Shown: piece after piece, positions 1-11,981 of the stretch
Layout: each line of letters opens with the position of its first letter
Position numbering within the stretch: the first letter of the stretch is position 1
NCBI RefSeq assembly: GCF_003667545.1
Contig: NZ_RCUV01000012.1
Location: 1-64,000 of the forward strand
From: Mycetocola manganoxydans
Lineage (GTDB): Bacteria; Actinomycetota; Actinomycetes; Actinomycetales; Microbacteriaceae
Direction of reading: 5' to 3'
DNA length: 64,000 bases
Position numbers and translations under genes: made by a program
Notes under the pieces: model-generated
The model's input: only the letters and a program-made list of their open reading frames with translations
Database searches by the model: none
Told to the model about the DNA's origin: nothing

Positions 1-105
1 GCACGCTGTTGAGTTCTCAAGGATCGGATGCTCCTGCTTTTCACCCTTCCGGGCTGCTCCGCAGGGCAACTTCTCTAGCCTAGCACCGATTTTCTCTTGT
101 GTTGT
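1..105 (-). promoter_or_regulatory. rRNA operon leader and probable promoter
   Basis: Read on the minus strand, bases 22 to 1 are CTTGAGAACTCAACAGCGTGC-like, the conserved actinobacterial pre-rRNA box (palindromic TTGAGAACTCAA) found shortly before 16S and 23S rRNA. An extended -10 (TGC then TAGGCT, 82-77) lies about 55 nt upstream. The -35 is weak (ACAACA at 105-100, 17-nt spacer). The rRNA gene itself would start left of the window, transcribed leftward. The box assignment is strong; the promoter is inferred from spacing only. Confidence 0.7.
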
Positions 106-164
106 ACACGCTCCCGGACCGAAGTCCGAGTCCCGAGTACGAGAGAAATCCTGTGAAAGGATTA

Positions 165-214
165 CCCCCACAAGAACCGGAATCCGAATAATTCGGGGCG
201 ATTCTTTTGTGGGG
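165..214 (-). terminator. hairpin between tyrS and rRNA promoter
   Basis: Imperfect inverted repeat: CCCCACAAGAA at 166-176 is complementary to TTCTTTTGTGGGG at 202-214, with an inner CCGAATAATTCGG palindrome. It lies after the tyrS stop and before the rRNA promoter, so it probably ends tyrS transcription or insulates the rRNA operon. No long U-tract follows. Confidence 0.45.
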
Positions 215-341
215 TTTGGTCCCGCATGAGGCCGGCGAGCTGTTCCGCTCTGCCGCACCTTTGGGGTGACGAGTGATTACTTTACGCACATCCCGGTACC
301 CCCGCAAATTGCTCTTGCAGTCCGGGCGTGTCGCGCCCTTC

Positions 342-1637
342 TCAGGCCGGAAAGACGCCGGCGAGCGTCTTCTTGCCGCGGCGGAGAACCGCCACTCCCC
401 CGGCGAGCGTCGGCTGGAAGACAGCCGAATCATCGGTGACCTTCACGTTGTTCAGGTACACCCCACCCTGGCTGATCGCGCGACGGCCTTCTCCGAGGCT
501 CGACGTCAGGCCGGTGTCGACGAGCAACTGGGTGACCAGGGTGCCGGCAGGCGCCGCGGTGTTCGGAAGTTCGCGCAGTGCGGCAGCGAGGGTGTCGGCG
601 TCGAGACTCTCCAGTTCCCCCTGCCCGAAGAGGGCAGCGGACGCGGCGATCGCGGCATCCGTCGCTACAGCTCCGTGGACGAGGGACGTGACCTCCCACG
701 CGAGTCGCTTTTGCGCTTCACGACGGAAGGGCTCACTCGCCACTGCTTCTTCGAGCTGTTCGATCTCGGCGCGTGTGAGGAAGGTGAAGATCTTGAGACG
801 TGCGATCACATCCGCATCGTCGGAGTTGAGCCAGAACTGGTAGAACGCGTACGGGCTTGTCAGCTTGGGGTCGAGCCAGACAGCGTTGCCCTCGCTCTTG
901 CCGAACTTGGATCCATCGGAGTTGGTGATGAGTGGCGTCCCGATGGCGTGCGCGCTCTTGCCCTCGGCCTTGTGGATGAGATCGGTACCGCTCGTGAGGT
1001 TGCCCCACTGGTCGCTGCCACCGGTCTGGAGCACGCATTCGTAGCTGCGGAACAGTTCGAGGAAGTCCATGCCCTGCAGGATCTGGTAGCTGAACTCGGT
1101 GTAGCTGATTCCGGCATCGGAATTGAGGCGGGCGCTGACGGCATCCTTCTTGAGCATCGTGCCGACACGGAAGTACTTGCCGACATCGCGAAGGAAGTCG
1201 ATCGCCGAGAGCGGCGCGGTCCAGTCGAGGTTGTTGACGAGCCGTGCGGCGTTGTCACCCTCGAAGTCGAGGAAGCGCGAAACCTGGGCCTGGAGGTAAC
1301 CCACCCACTCCGCGACGGTGTCCGGGGTGTTGAGTGTCCGCTCAGCGGTCGGTCGCGGGTCACCGATGAGACCGGTCGATCCGCCGACGAGCCCGAGGGG
1401 CTTGTGGCCGGCAAGCTGAATGCGGCGCAGGAGCAACAACTGCACGAGGTTGCCCAGGTGCAGGCTCGGTGCCGTCGGGTCGAATCCGCAGTAGTAGGTG
1501 ATCGGCGGACCGGCGAGCAGGGTCTTCAGCTCGGCGGCATCCGTTGAGACGTGGACGAGACCGCGCCAGACGATCTCCTCCCAGACGTCCTCGAACGACG
1601 GGTCATTGGACTGGGTCTTCAGTGGGGTCTGCGGCAC
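342..1637 (-). CDS. tyrS: tyrosine--tRNA ligase
   Basis: Class I aminoacyl-tRNA synthetase that charges tRNA-Tyr in the cytoplasm. The HIGH-like HLGN is at residues 60-63, KFGKS lies in the middle of the protein, and an S4 RNA-binding domain closes the C-terminus (LLVDTGLTSSLGEGRRA). The GTG at 1637 is chosen because it gives 431 residues, the usual family length; the longer open frame to 1733 would run through the promoter of the divergent gene. No Shine-Dalgarno precedes the GTG, but GATACT lies 9 nt upstream, so the mRNA may be nearly leaderless. The gene sits next to an rRNA operon and faces away from the regulator-like gene at 1755. Confidence 0.95.
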   Translation of the reverse strand: MPQTPLKTQSNDPSFEDVWEEIVWRGLVHVSTDAAELKTLLAGPPITYYCGFDPTAPSLHLGNLVQLLLLRRIQLAGHKPLGLVGGSTGLIGDPRPTAERTLNTPDTVAEWVGYLQAQVSRFLDFEGDNAARLVNNLDWTAPLSAIDFLRDVGKYFRVGTMLKKDAVSARLNSDAGISYTEFSYQILQGMDFLELFRSYECVLQTGGSDQWGNLTSGTDLIHKAEGKSAHAIGTPLITNSDGSKFGKSEGNAVWLDPKLTSPYAFYQFWLNSDDADVIARLKIFTFLTRAEIEQLEEAVASEPFRREAQKRLAWEVTSLVHGAVATDAAIAASAALFGQGELESLDADTLAAALRELPNTAAPAGTLVTQLLVDTGLTSSLGEGRRAISQGGVYLNNVKVTDDSAVFQPTLAGGVAVLRRGKKTLAGVFPA

Positions 1638-1686
1638 GACAGCAAGAGTATCAGCGCCTCCGACTCTTGAGCCTCGAAGCTCACTC

Positions 1687-1740
1687 TTGACGATGTTTAG
1701 GAAATTGCCTAATCTCAAAAGAGTTAGGTTCACAACCTAA
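1687..1740 (+). promoter_or_regulatory. promoter with two TTAGG/CCTAA palindromes
   Basis: A good sigma-A type promoter: TTGACG (1687-1692), 17-nt spacer, TAATCT (1710-1715). The palindrome TTAGGAAATTGCCTAA (1697-1712) fills the spacer and touches the -10. A second, TTAGGTTCACAACCTAA (1724-1740), lies just after the expected start of transcription. Centres are about 27 bp apart. This is the layout of a repressor operator pair. The likely ligand is the HTH protein encoded immediately downstream (inference). Confidence 0.7.
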
Positions 1741-1754
1741 ACAGAGGAGTGGGC

Positions 1755-2393
1755 ATGTTCGTCATCACCGCCGACCAGGTGGACAGCCGCAATCAGCCGG
1801 ACCGCGCGGCATCCGTTCTCAACCGCCTGAACGGAGAGAAGGGCCCGGAGTTGCTCCTGCCCGCCGATCGCACCGCCGGCGACGAGATTCAGATCCTTCC
1901 GGCGACCGCCTCTGGCACCCTTGCCATCGTGCTCGAGCTGACGCGCGAGGACGCGTGGAGTGTCGGGGTCGGCATCGGGCCGGCGCGACTTCCCCTCCCC
2001 CGTGCGACTCGTGAGGCGACCGGTGAAGCGTTCTTCGCTGCCAGGGATGCCGTCACGCGCGCCAAGAAATCACAGACCCGTTTCGCACTCTCCCGCGCCG
2101 GCGAGGATTCCGACGAGGGCATCCGTGGCGACGACGTCGAAGCGCTCATCTCACTCCTGCTCGTGCTTCGTGAGCGGAGGACGGATGGCGGGTGGGAACT
2201 GTACGACCTGCTCAACACGGGGCTCACCCAGTCGGAATCCGCGGACAAGCTCGGCATCACCGCCGGCGCAGCCAGTCTGCGGGCGCGGGCCGCGGGCATC
2301 CGTGTCGAACGGGCGTCGTCGGAGGCCCTTGTTAGGCTTCTCGACACGGTCGACCGCTCGGCCGATCCGGCTTCGACCGACTCACCGGGCTAA
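1755..2393 (+). CDS. HTH protein, SatD-like in form, possible autoregulator
   Basis: 212 residues. The N-terminus MFVITADQVDSR resembles the opening of SatD-family proteins (resemblance by eye only). The C-terminal part (about residues 150-185, with LTQSESADKLGITAGAASLRARAAG) has the pattern of a helix-turn-helix. Its function is unknown. The ATG at 1755 is preferred over the in-frame GTG at 1749 because GAGGAG (1744-1749) then sits 5 nt upstream. It starts a two-gene operon with the membrane protein at 2422. Two palindromes over its promoter suggest negative autoregulation, which is inference. Confidence 0.75.
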   Translation: MFVITADQVDSRNQPDRAASVLNRLNGEKGPELLLPADRTAGDEIQILPATASGTLAIVLELTREDAWSVGVGIGPARLPLPRATREATGEAFFAARDAVTRAKKSQTRFALSRAGEDSDEGIRGDDVEALISLLLVLRERRTDGGWELYDLLNTGLTQSESADKLGITAGAASLRARAAGIRVERASSEALVRLLDTVDRSADPASTDSPG

Positions 2394-2421
2394 CGGCCGA
2401 AACAACCGCGAGGAGACGAAT

Positions 2422-3030
2422 GTGAGCCCGATCACCGGAGCACTTCCGATCACGCTGTACTGGATTGCCGTCCTGGTGCTCGCGGCAGGGTGCCTTGCCG
2501 TCATCGGAGTCGCCCACTGGCAACGCAAGAATAAGATCATCGCCATCGCCGCCGCACTTCTCGCTGTCGATCTCGTCCTGGTCGCGCTCCCGTCGCCGGA
2601 GTCACCTCTCGGTGTGACGATCGCCCTCGGCATCCTCTCGATCTCCATCGCCGTCCTCGGCGGCGGCATCGCCACGACGTACGTGCTCAAGCTCGCGACT
2701 CGCGGGCTCGTACGGCCTGGGTTGTTCGGCGGCATCATCGTGACGGAGCCCAGCCGCACTGCCGGCGGAGCCCTGCGCGCGAATGCCGGCGAGCAGCACG
2801 AAGTACTCCGCGGCGGGCGGACCATCGGCTACCTCGAACGCTTCGCCGTTGCCGCGACGCTCATGGCCGGGTTCGCCGAAGCGATCGCCGTGATCATCGC
2901 GATCAAGGGCGTCGGCCGGTTCACCGAACTGGAGGCGGCAGAAGCGCGCGAACGTTTCATCATCGGAACCTTCGCGAGCCTCATCTGGGCTGCGTCGAGT
3001 GCGGCACTGTTTCACTTCGCGCTGAACTAA
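2422..3030 (+). CDS. conserved membrane protein, unknown function
   Basis: 202 residues with four or five hydrophobic segments: about residues 10-30, 38-55, 61-88, 140-160 and the C-terminus. I recognise no catalytic motif. The GTG at 2422 has AGGAG at 2411-2415, and the stop of the HTH gene lies 28 nt upstream, so the two are co-transcribed and probably act together. A small integral membrane partner beside an HTH/SatD-like protein suggests stress or envelope sensing, but nothing in the sequence proves this. Confidence 0.75.
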   Translation: MSPITGALPITLYWIAVLVLAAGCLAVIGVAHWQRKNKIIAIAAALLAVDLVLVALPSPESPLGVTIALGILSISIAVLGGGIATTYVLKLATRGLVRPGLFGGIIVTEPSRTAGGALRANAGEQHEVLRGGRTIGYLERFAVAATLMAGFAEAIAVIIAIKGVGRFTELEAAEARERFIIGTFASLIWAASSAALFHFALN

Positions 3031-3054
3031 GACTCCCGCGTCGGGTCGACCGCG

Positions 3055-3217
3055 CCGAATCACCCAACTCTGTCGTTTGTGCGCACGCGATGCTGCCGAA
3101 TCACCGCAGTGTGTCGCTTTCGCCCCGCGCGAGCAGCGTTTTGCGGCGACTCGAGCTCGATCGGTCCCAAAGGGCCACCGAACCCGAGCGCGAACGGCCC
3201 TTCGGGACCGATCGAGC
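3055..3217. repeat. modular intergenic repeat with 22-bp inverted arms
   Basis: The gene-free stretch between the membrane gene and mpg holds two CCGAATCACC-type units (starting near 3056 and 3093) followed by TGTCG-TTT sequences. A module at 3131-3155 (ending TTTTGCGGCGACTCGAG) follows. Then comes an inverted repeat: left arm 3155-3176 (core CTCGATCGGTCCCAAAGGGCC) and right arm 3196-3217, identical except for one base. The same modules recur at 26892-26949 and 54431-54972. Besides being a repeat it could end transcription of the flanking convergent genes. Confidence 0.75.
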
Positions 3218-3232
3218 CGAGACGACACCGGT

Positions 3233-3826
3233 TCAGGCTTTCGGATGCTTCTTGTACGGCGACACCGACGCCTCGCCCGGGATCCAGAACCGCCACGGCA
3301 GGTCCGCTCCCCCGGCAAGCCCGGTGCGAGGGCCGGTGAGGTAATCGACGGATGCCGCCGGTCGCTCGAGCGAGAACGGCGGCGCGAACAGGTCGCTCCC
3401 GTCATCGGTCAGGCTGATGCCGAGCGCGACGACGAGCCGCGCCGGCCCCTGCGCCAGGTCGCGATCGGACTTCGAGGTCGTCCGCCGCTGGCGCGCGAGG
3501 TCGATTCCCTCGATTACCTCACCCGCGCGGACCAGACACCCGGATGCTTCGCCCTCGGGCGAGCAGACGATGTTGGCGCACACATGCATCCCGTAGGTGA
3601 AGTAGCAATACAGGTGCCCCGGTTCGCCGAACATGCTCGCGTTCCGTTTGGTCTTCCCGCGGAAGGCGTGCGAGCCGGGGTCGAGGCCCTGGCCGACATA
3701 TGCCTCGACCTCGGTGATGCGCACCGCGACGGTTCCAGCATCCGTCGTGTGCCGCAGCACCGCACCGAGCAAATGTGGAGCGACCTCAAGCGCTGGACGC
3801 TCGAGAAACGCGCGGTCGAACGTCAC
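3233..3826 (-). CDS. DNA-3-methyladenine glycosylase (AAG/MPG type)
   Basis: 197 residues, the usual size of the bacterial alkyladenine glycosylase family, which removes alkylated purines in base-excision repair. Family features visible are ITEVEAYVGQGLDPGSHAFRG near residues 37-57 (with the catalytic Glu), the aromatic YCYFTYGMHVCANIVC segment, and RAGEVIEG. It starts 3 nt after the argH stop, so it is the last gene of the arginine operon transcript; this is a positional link rather than a metabolic one. The intergenic repeat lies beyond its 3' end. Confidence 0.92.
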   Translation of the reverse strand: MTFDRAFLERPALEVAPHLLGAVLRHTTDAGTVAVRITEVEAYVGQGLDPGSHAFRGKTKRNASMFGEPGHLYCYFTYGMHVCANIVCSPEGEASGCLVRAGEVIEGIDLARQRRTTSKSDRDLAQGPARLVVALGISLTDDGSDLFAPPFSLERPAASVDYLTGPRTGLAGGADLPWRFWIPGEASVSPYKKHPKA

Positions 3827-3829
3827 GAT

Positions 3830-5269
<1,440 letters not shown>

Positions 5270-6469
5270 CTACTCCTGTCCGGCGTCGCGGCGAGCCGAG
5301 ATCTTGCTCGGCAGCGACCACAGCTCGATGAAGCCCTTGGCCAACGACTGGTCGAAGGTGTCACCGGTGTCGTAGGTGGCGAGGTTGAAGTCGTACAGGC
5401 TCGAGTCGCTCCTGCGACCGGTCACGACGGCGCTGCCCGCGGCAAGCTTCAGGCGGATGTCGCCGGAGACGTGCTTCTGGGTCTCGTCGATGAAGACGTC
5501 GAGTGCCTTCTTGAGGCCGGAGAACCACAGGCCGTCGTAGACGAGCTCTGCCCACTTGGACTCGACGGTGCGCTTGTACCTGGCGAGGTCGCGTTCGATG
5601 GTCATGTTCTCGAGCTCTTCGTGGGCGGTGATGAGTGCGATGCCCGCCGGGGACTCGTAGACCTCACGGCTCTTGATGCCGACGAGGCGGTCCTCGACGA
5701 TGTCGATGCGGCCGACACCCTGGTCACCGGCGATACGGTTCATCAGTTCGACGGCTTCGAGCGGCGTGATCGGCTTGCCGTCGTAGGCGACGGGGATTCC
5801 CTGGTCGAAGGTGATGACCACCTCGACCGGAGCACCGGCATCCGCGGGGTTCTTCGTGTAGGTGTAGAGGTCCTCGATCGGAGCGTTCCACGGGTCCTCG
5901 AGGAATCCGGTCTCGACGGCGCGGCCCCAGACGTTCTGGTCGATCGAGTACGGGCTCTTCTTCGACTGGGCGATCGGCAGGTTGTGCTTCTCGGCGTAGA
6001 CGATCGCCTTGTCGCGGGTCAGGGCGAGGTCACGGACGGGCGCGATGCTCGTCAGGTCTGGTGCGAGGGCGGCGACAGCGGCTTCGAACCGGACCTGGTC
6101 GTTTCCCTTGCCGGTGCAACCGTGGGCGACGCTGTTCGCGCCGAGTTCCTTGGCGGTCGACGCGAGGTACTTGGCGATCAGCGGACGGCTGAGAGCAGAG
6201 ACCAGCGGGTAGCGCTTCTGGTAGAGCGCGTTGGCCTTGAGTGCAGGCATGAGGTAGTCGCTCGCGAATTCCTCGCGGGCGTCGACGACGACGGACTCGA
6301 CGGCGCCGCAGTCGAGGGCGCGCTGACGGATGACCTCCATGTCCTCGCCCTCCTGACCGACGTCAATTGCGAGGGCGACGACCTCTTTGCCCGTGGCATC
6401 CTTCAGCCAGCCGATTCCCACCGAGGTGTCCAGGCCGCCCGAATATGCGAGTACGACGCGTTCCGCCAT
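5270..6469 (-). CDS. argG: argininosuccinate synthase
   Basis: Condenses citrulline and aspartate with ATP. 399 residues. The ATP-binding P-loop-like motif AYSGGLDTS is at residues 8-16, and further family blocks such as [13 protein letters not shown] and SIDQNVWGR are intact. The ATG at 6469 is preceded by GGAGAAG. The gap to argF upstream is only 66 nt and contains no argR, which sits between argF and argG in many actinobacteria. Confidence 0.97.
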   Translation of the reverse strand: MAERVVLAYSGGLDTSVGIGWLKDATGKEVVALAIDVGQEGEDMEVIRQRALDCGAVESVVVDAREEFASDYLMPALKANALYQKRYPLVSALSRPLIAKYLASTAKELGANSVAHGCTGKGNDQVRFEAAVAALAPDLTSIAPVRDLALTRDKAIVYAEKHNLPIAQSKKSPYSIDQNVWGRAVETGFLEDPWNAPIEDLYTYTKNPADAGAPVEVVITFDQGIPVAYDGKPITPLEAVELMNRIAGDQGVGRIDIVEDRLVGIKSREVYESPAGIALITAHEELENMTIERDLARYKRTVESKWAELVYDGLWFSGLKKALDVFIDETQKHVSGDIRLKLAAGSAVVTGRRSDSSLYDFNLATYDTGDTFDQSLAKGFIELWSLPSKISARRDAGQE

Positions 6470-6535
6470 GAAGTTCTTCTCCTTGATTGCTTGTGAAATA
6501 AGTGTAGTGACGCCGGTTGGTTCCGGCTGCGCCGG

Positions 6536-8660
<2,125 letters not shown>

Positions 8661-8664
<4 letters not shown>

Positions 8665-9566
8665 GATCCGTCCTCGACAACCTGGGTTCCGATGCCCTGC
8701 TGGGTGAATACCTCGAGCAGGAGAGAGTGCTCCAGCCGCCCGTCGATGATCGCGGCGTTGAACACACCGCCGTCGACTGCCTCGAGGCACGCTGTCATTT
8801 TCGGGATCATGCCCGATTCGAGCGACGGCAGCAGCTCCCGCAATTCGCTCGCGGTGATGACCGATACGAGCGAGTCGCGGTTCGGCCAGTCGCTGTACAG
8901 TCCGGCGACGTCGGTGAGGATGAGGAACTTGTCGGCTTCAAGAGCGACGGCGAGGGCGGATGCCGCGGCATCCGCGTTCACGTTGAGCACCTGGCCTGCT
9001 GTGTCCCCGTCCGGCGCGATGGAGGAGATGACCGGGATGCGGCCGTCGTCGATGGCCGTGTGCACGACATCGGGGTTGACCGCGACGACGTCTCCGACGA
9101 GACCGAGGTCCACGGTCTCACCGTCGATTTCGACACCGCGCTTCCTGCCGGTGAAGAGCGACGAGTCTTCGCCGCTCAACCCGACGGCGAAGTCGCCGTG
9201 CTCGTTGATGGCGTCGACGAGTTCGCGGTTCACCTCTCCGCGGAGCACGTCGCGAACGACGGTCATGGCTTCGGGAGTGGTGACCCGGTAACCGCCGCGG
9301 AATTCGCTCTCGATACCGAGGTCCTTCAGGCGAGCGGAGATCTGCGGGCCTCCCCCGTGCACGACGACGGGCTTGAGGCCGGCGTGGCGAAGGAAGACCA
9401 TGTCCTCGGCGAAGGCGCGGGTGAGTTCCGGACTCACCATGGCGTTGCCGCCGAACTTCACGACGGCGATCGCTCCGTTGTAGCGCTTGAGCCATGGCAG
9501 GGCTTCGATGAGGACGGCGGCCTTGGCGATGGCTTCGGCGGTGGATGCGGGGATGACGGTGGCCAT
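8661..9566 (-). CDS. argB: acetylglutamate kinase
   Basis: Phosphorylates N-acetylglutamate, the usual arginine feedback point. 301 residues of the amino-acid kinase fold. KFGGNAM is at residues 37-43, VVHGGGPQI near 70, and [13 protein letters not shown] is the nucleotide-side block. An N-terminal helix of about 25 residues before the kinase core is present, as in arginine-sensitive hexameric enzymes, so feedback inhibition is plausible (family knowledge). It overlaps argD by ATGA and starts 5 nt after argJ. Confidence 0.96.
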
Positions 9567-9571
9567 GGCGA

Positions 9572-10723
9572 TCAGCTCGAGTACGCGCTGTTCTCATGCA
9601 CGTAGTCGTGCGTGAGGTCGTTGGTCATGATGGTGGCCGATTCGGTGCCCTCGTGAAGTTCGATGAGCACGTGGACGGCGCGACCGGTGAGGTCGACGAG
9701 GTCGCGTGACTGGTCGGGCGCTCCGGCGTGGCAGACGCGGACGCCGTTCATGCTCACGTCGACGGCGTACGGGTCGAACGGCGCTGTCGTGGTTCCGATC
9801 GCCGCGAGGACGCGTCCCCAGTTGGGATCGTTGCCGAAGACCGCCGCCTTGAAGAGGTTGTTCCGAGCGACCGAGCGCCCGACTTCGACGGCGTCATCTT
9901 CGGTCACGGCACCGACGACCTCGATGGTGATGTCGTGAGCAGCGCCCTCGGCATCCGCCTGGAGCTGGCGGGCGAGGTCGAGGCAGATCTCGCGGAGACC
10001 GTGGGCGAATTCGTCGGCGTCCGGTTCGACGCCGGATGCTCCGGAGGCGAGGATCGAGACCTGGTCGTTGGTCGACATACAGCCGTCAGAGTCGAGCCGG
10101 TCGAAGCTCACCCGCGTGGCGGCGCGAAGGGCGGTGTCGAGCTGGTCGGAGGCGACATCCGCGTCCGTTGTCAGGACGACGAGCATCGTTGCCAGGCCGG
10201 GAGCGAGCATCCCCGCCCCCTTCGCCATTCCGCCGATGACCCAGCCGTTCCCCTCGAACACCGCGGTCTTCGGGTGGCTGTCTGTGGTGAGGATGGCGTC
10301 TGCGGCGTCGGCGCCGCCGTCCGCGCTGAGTTCTGCGGCGACGGTGGCGACCCCCGGCAGGAGCTTGTCGCGGTCGAGCTGTTCTCCGATGAGCCCGGTG
10401 GAACAGACGAGCACGTCGCCGGCTGAGATGTCGAGCGCGGTGGCGACGGCTTCGGCGGTGGCGTGAGTGGTCTGGAATCCCTGCGTTCCGGTGAAACAGT
10501 TCGCGCCGCCGGAGTTCAGGACGATCGCGCTGACCGTTCCGTCGGCGATGACCTGCTTCGACCACAAAATCGGGTTGGCCAGCGCGCGGTTGCTCGTGAA
10601 GACCGCTGCGGATGCCGCTCCTGGTCCCCGGTTGACGACGAGTGCCAGGTCCTTGCCCCCGGATGCTTTGAGGCCGATGGCGATGCCGGCTGCTTCGAAA
10701 CCCTGTGCTGCTGTGACACTCAT
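9572..10723 (-). CDS. argJ: glutamate N-acetyltransferase / amino-acid acetyltransferase
   Basis: Transfers acetyl from N-acetylornithine to glutamate, closing the acetyl cycle. 383 residues. The precursor self-cleaves before the nucleophile, here Thr179 in [13 protein letters not shown]. The C-terminal [16 protein letters not shown] tail is typical. Whether it also uses acetyl-CoA (bifunctional form) cannot be judged from sequence. The start overlaps the argC stop as ATGA. Confidence 0.96.
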   Translation of the reverse strand: MSVTAAQGFEAAGIAIGLKASGGKDLALVVNRGPGAASAAVFTSNRALANPILWSKQVIADGTVSAIVLNSGGANCFTGTQGFQTTHATAEAVATALDISAGDVLVCSTGLIGEQLDRDKLLPGVATVAAELSADGGADAADAILTTDSHPKTAVFEGNGWVIGGMAKGAGMLAPGLATMLVVLTTDADVASDQLDTALRAATRVSFDRLDSDGCMSTNDQVSILASGASGVEPDADEFAHGLREICLDLARQLQADAEGAAHDITIEVVGAVTEDDAVEVGRSVARNNLFKAAVFGNDPNWGRVLAAIGTTTAPFDPYAVDVSMNGVRVCHAGAPDQSRDLVDLTGRAVHVLIELHEGTESATIMTNDLTHDYVHENSAYSS

Positions 10724-11763
10724 GGTGCGACTCCGTTCACCGGGAGACCGGTCGATTCCTCGATGCCGAGGGCGATGTTGGCGGATTGGATGGCAGCGCC
10801 TGCGGTGCCCTTGGCGAGGTTGTCGACGGCGGTGACGACGACGACGCGGCCGGCTGCTTCGTCGACGGCGAGTCCCATCAGCATGGTGTTGGCGCCGAGA
10901 ACATCGGCGGTGCGCGGGAACTCTCCTGCCGGCAGGAGCTGCACGAAGGTTTCGTCGCCGTAGGCGTTCTGCCAGGCCGCGCGGACGGCATCCGCACTCG
11001 TTCCAGGCACGATGCGCGCGGTGGAGGTTGCGAGGATGCCGCGGGACATCGGAACGAGGACGGGGGTGAACGAGATGCTCACGTCGGTTGCCCCTGCTCC
11101 GCGCAGTCCCTGGGCGATCTCGGGGATGTGCCGGTGGGTGCCGCCGACGGCGTAGGAGTTTGCTGAGCCGAGGATCTCGGCGGCGAGCAGGTTGGTCTTG
11201 AGTGCCTTGCCCGCACCGGACGGCCCGACGGCGAGGACGCTGACGATATCCGCTGCTTCGATCACTCCGGCTGCGATACCGGGCGCGAGTGAGAGGGCGA
11301 CGGTGCTCGCGTTACAGCCCGGCGCGGCGATGCGGCGGACCCCGGCGAGGTGCTTGCGCTGTTTCGAGCCTGCGACGAGCAGCTCGGGAACGCCGTACGC
11401 CCAGGCGCCGAAGTAGTCGCCGCCGTAGAAGGCGGCCCAGTCGGCCTCGCTCGTGAGCCGGTGGTCGGCACCGCAGTCGACGACGAGGGTGTTCTCGTCG
11501 AGCTGCGCCGTCACCTCCCCGGATTTGCCATGGGGCAGGGCAAGGAACACGACATCGTGACCGGAGAGGTTCTCGGGCGTCGTCTCGGTGAGGGTGAGGT
11601 GCGCGAGGGAGCGCAGGTGTGGCTGGACGGATGCCAGTGGCTGGCCCGCGGTGGAATGCGCGGTCACCGTGCGGATGTCGAACTGGGGGTGTGCCGCGAG
11701 TAACCGCAGCAACTCTCCCCCGGCGTAACCGGATGCACCGGCTACGGCTACAGAAAAGGACAT
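10720..11763 (-). CDS. argC: N-acetyl-gamma-glutamyl-phosphate reductase
   Basis: NADPH-dependent reductase and first gene of the argCJBDFGH operon. 347 residues. The Rossmann loop [12 protein letters not shown] is at residues 9-20, the catalytic Cys150 is in APGCNAST, and GTHRHIPEI is the substrate block. The ATG at 11763 has only a weak AAGG upstream. An arginine-rich leader ORF ends 84 nt before this start, and together they form a candidate attenuation system. Confidence 0.96.
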   Translation of the reverse strand: MSFSVAVAGASGYAGGELLRLLAAHPQFDIRTVTAHSTAGQPLASVQPHLRSLAHLTLTETTPENLSGHDVVFLALPHGKSGEVTAQLDENTLVVDCGADHRLTSEADWAAFYGGDYFGAWAYGVPELLVAGSKQRKHLAGVRRIAAPGCNASTVALSLAPGIAAGVIEAADIVSVLAVGPSGAGKALKTNLLAAEILGSANSYAVGGTHRHIPEIAQGLRGAGATDVSISFTPVLVPMSRGILATSTARIVPGTSADAVRAAWQNAYGDETFVQLLPAGEFPRTADVLGANTMLMGLAVDEAAGRVVVVTAVDNLAKGTAGAAIQSANIALGIEESTGLPVNGVAP

Positions 11764-11847
11764 GGCTCTACCTTATTGAGAAACGATCGTGGGAGAGTTC
11801 GGCGGCGCCTGTCGGAGTCGTGCGGTGCACTCCTCGCCCGGCGTCGC

Positions 11848-11931
11848 CTATCGTCGCTCTGAGGTACGGCGTCGACGCAGGCTGCACGGGGTGACACCCT
11901 GTGCGAAAACGCTGCTGTCGGAAATGGCCAT
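11848..11931 (-). CDS. arginine-rich leader peptide (uORF) of the arg operon
   Basis: A 27-codon ORF too short for automatic calling. It opens ATG GCC ATT TCC GAC and ends at TAG 11850-11848. Six of the last nine codons are arginine: residues 19-22 are consecutive (CGT CGA CGC CGT) and residues 26-27 (CGA CGA) directly precede the stop. TACAGT lies 6 nt before the ATG, so the message is expected to be leaderless. A GC-rich stem follows the stop (GGAGT at 11833-11829 with ACTCC at 11818-11814). No intrinsic terminator U-tract was seen. The codon run and position point to arginine-dependent control of argC (inference). Confidence 0.7.
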   Translation of the reverse strand: MAISDSSVFAQGVTPCSLRRRRTSERR

Positions 11932-11937
11932 GAGTCG

Positions 11938-11968
11938 ACTGTAGCCGCACCGGAGCGGCATCCGCCAA
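11938..11968 (-). promoter_or_regulatory. promoter of arg leader and operon
   Basis: The -10 is TACAGT at 11943-11938, exactly 6 nt before the leader ATG. A -35-like TTGGCG lies at 11968-11963 with a 19-nt spacer. It sits directly after the helicase stop codon. No ArgR-type palindrome is visible in or near it. Confidence 0.55.
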
Positions 11969-11981
11969 TCGGCCCTCGAGT

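Noticed and set aside
273-1547. 424-codon open frame antisense to tyrS
   Set aside because: tyrS is unmistakable on the other strand; the plus frame shows no motif.
11768-11968. 66-codon minus-strand frame upstream of argC
   Set aside because: It would start before the promoter -10. The Arg-rich ORF in another frame fits the promoter and the biology better.
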